Source: Hyphomicrobiaceae bacterium (GTDB taxonomy: Bacteria > Pseudomonadota > Alphaproteobacteria > Rhizobiales > Ancalomicrobiaceae). Taken from it: DNA of 64,000 bases. The notes below the pieces were generated by a model. That model had not been told where the DNA came from, ran no database searches, and was given only the letters and a program-made list of their open reading frames with translations. The translations under genes were made by a program, and so were the position numbers. Below are positions 62,850 to 64,000 of this stretch, piece after piece; the first letter of the stretch is position 1, and the number at the start of each line of letters is the position of its first letter. The stretch is from the NCBI GenBank assembly GCA_016793065.1, contig JAEULV010000099.1:38357-102356 (forward strand). The letters are read 5' to 3'.

Positions 62850-63988
62850 CTGGTCCCGTGCCGCTCCGCGTCCTGCCGGTCGACAACCGCCCGCGCCGGC
62901 GCGACTGGCTCGACGTGCCGGCCATCGTCCACCAAGGCGATCCGGCCTTTGTCGCGCAGCTGCGTCTGATGGAGTCGATGCGGATCTCGCAGCAGCACAA
63001 TCCGTTCTTCACCTTCGGCGAGGCCGGCCTGTTCGTCGCCTTGCGCGGCGACCGCCCGGTCGGCCGCATCAGCGCCCAGATCAACCACCGTCACCGCCAG
63101 TTCCACGCCGCCGCCTCCGGCCATTTCGGCTTCTTCGACTGCCGTGACGATTTCGATGCCGCCAAGGCCCTCGTCGACGCCGCCGCCTGCTGGCTGCGCG
63201 CCCGGGGCGCCGACCACATGGAAGGCCCCTACTCGTTCTCGGTCAACGAGGAATGCGGCCTGCTGATCGAGGGGTTCGACACGCCGCCGGCGATGCTGAT
63301 GAACCACGCCCGCCCCCATGCCGCCGCGTTGCTCGATCGCCTCGGCTTCGACAAGGCGATGGACACCTTTGCCTATCGCATGACCCGGCTCGATACGCCG
63401 CTGCGCATCGCCACCTTCGCCGATCCGCTGCGCGCCGATCCCCGCATCCGCATTCGCCCGCTCGACACCAGCCGGTTCGAGGCCGAGGTGCACACCGTCA
63501 TCGACATCTTCAACGACGCCTGGAGCGGCAACTGGGGTTTCGTGCCGTTCAGCGAGGCGGAAATCGTCGCCATGGCGCGGGAACTGAAGCCGTTCTATCG
63601 CGGCGAATACGGCCGCATCGTCGAAATCGACGGCGAACCGGCCGCCCTGATGCTGGCGGTCCCCGATATCAACGGCCTGATCAAGCCGTTCGGCGGCCGC
63701 CTGCTGCCGTTCAACTGGGCCCGTCTCGCCTTCGGCCTCTGGCGCCAGACCGCCCGCTCCGCCCGCATCCCGCTGATGGGCATCCGCAAGCGCCACCAGA
63801 ACTCCCTCGCCGCCGTCGGCGTGCTGGCGCTGCTGGTCTCCGACTTCCTCGTCGAGGCGCGCAAGCATCGACTCGACTGGGTCGAATTCTCCTGGGTGCT
63901 GGAAAGCAACAAGCCGATGAACGCCCTCGCCCGCATGACCGCCGGCGACCCGGTCAAGCGCTACCGACTCTATCGCCGGGCGCTCTGA
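62846..63988 (+). CDS. GNAT-fold N-acyltransferase resembling bacterial ceramide synthase (bCerS)
   Basis: About 380 residues, starting [20 protein letters not shown]. Two GNAT-like halves are visible: [32 protein letters not shown] (in parts), [59 protein letters not shown] (landmarks GFFDC, EGPYSFS, LLIEGFD). The second half has [19 protein letters not shown] and the C-terminal [15 protein letters not shown]. This architecture is that of the acyltransferase family that includes bCerS of sphingolipid-making alphaproteobacteria. It would N-acylate a long-chain base, or another amine. Last visible gene of the operon. Confidence 0.72.
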   Translation: MTGPVPLRVLPVDNRPRRRDWLDVPAIVHQGDPAFVAQLRLMESMRISQQHNPFFTFGEAGLFVALRGDRPVGRISAQINHRHRQFHAAASGHFGFFDCRDDFDAAKALVDAAACWLRARGADHMEGPYSFSVNEECGLLIEGFDTPPAMLMNHARPHAAALLDRLGFDKAMDTFAYRMTRLDTPLRIATFADPLRADPRIRIRPLDTSRFEAEVHTVIDIFNDAWSGNWGFVPFSEAEIVAMARELKPFYRGEYGRIVEIDGEPAALMLAVPDINGLIKPFGGRLLPFNWARLAFGLWRQTARSARIPLMGIRKRHQNSLAAVGVLALLVSDFLVEARKHRLDWVEFSWVLESNKPMNALARMTAGDPVKRYRLYRRAL

Positions 63989-64000
63989 CCGGTCGATCGC

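Overview
The window is a GC-rich chromosomal segment of a Gram-negative alphaproteobacterium, most likely a member of the Hyphomicrobiales (Rhizobiales). The evidence is a very long GPR/TipN-type polar coiled-coil protein (6188-12034), the STAS-MlaE/MlaF/MlaD lipid transporter, the block thyA ... GNAT-folA-hflK-hflC-DUF2065-Do protease, and RIME-like hairpin repeats. I saw no rRNA, tRNA, CRISPR array, insertion sequence or prophage. Most of the window is conserved chromosome with small accessory insertions.

Layout. 1-3.4 kb: phospholipid ABC transporter operon (minus). 3.7-5.7 kb: dgcN-dgcA (D-glutamate pathway), followed by three copies of a hairpin repeat. 6.2-12 kb: the GPR-like protein, with ten exact-period 66-bp repeats. 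12.7-19.7 kb: orphan Hpt protein, 2Fe-2S ferredoxin, ParDE toxin-antitoxin, AraC-GyrI regulator, ferredoxin-NADP reductase, a xanthine-dehydrogenase-type large subunit without its partners, and a periplasmic protein. 19.7-27.1 kb: MFS exporter, glycosyltransferase plus LpxH-like phosphatase, FadL-type porin, DMT permease, stand-alone AsnC domain, IclR regulator. 27.4-38.7 kb: pgi, RecD-like helicase, pdxJ, Do protease, DUF2065, hflC/hflK, folA, GNAT, a 56-codon basic gene, a HEPN two-gene cassette and thyA. 39-42.8 kb: ftsW-murG-murC, cut out of the usual division/cell-wall cluster and flanked on both sides by the same repeat. 42.9-47.3 kb: patatin-like lipoprotein, sulfatase-like hydrolase, OpgC-type acyltransferase.

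47.3-64 kb is the most interesting part. It holds an alpha-oxoamine synthase (serine palmitoyltransferase type), a dedicated acyl carrier protein, a ketoacyl synthase, a short-chain reductase and a GNAT-fold acyltransferase resembling bacterial ceramide synthases. With them are a second LptB-type ATPase, an LptF/LptG-type permease pair, two GT4 glycosyltransferases, a TagF/CDP-glycerol-transferase-like enzyme, two paralogous polytopic GT-C-like proteins and a flippase-like membrane protein. I read this as a locus that makes a sphingolipid-type or related N-acylated amino lipid, decorates its head group, and moves it towards the outer membrane with its own Lpt-like ABC transporter. Gene identities are read from motifs; the pathway assignment is inference. 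The operon runs to within 12 bases of the window end and may continue.

Many genes are translationally coupled by 4-base ATGA/GTGA overlaps (dgcN/dgcA, hflK/hflC, GNAT/folA, glycosyltransferases, lptF/lptG, ACP/KAS, SDR/GNAT). Several starts are GTG or TTG, chosen on Shine-Dalgarno spacing or overlap.
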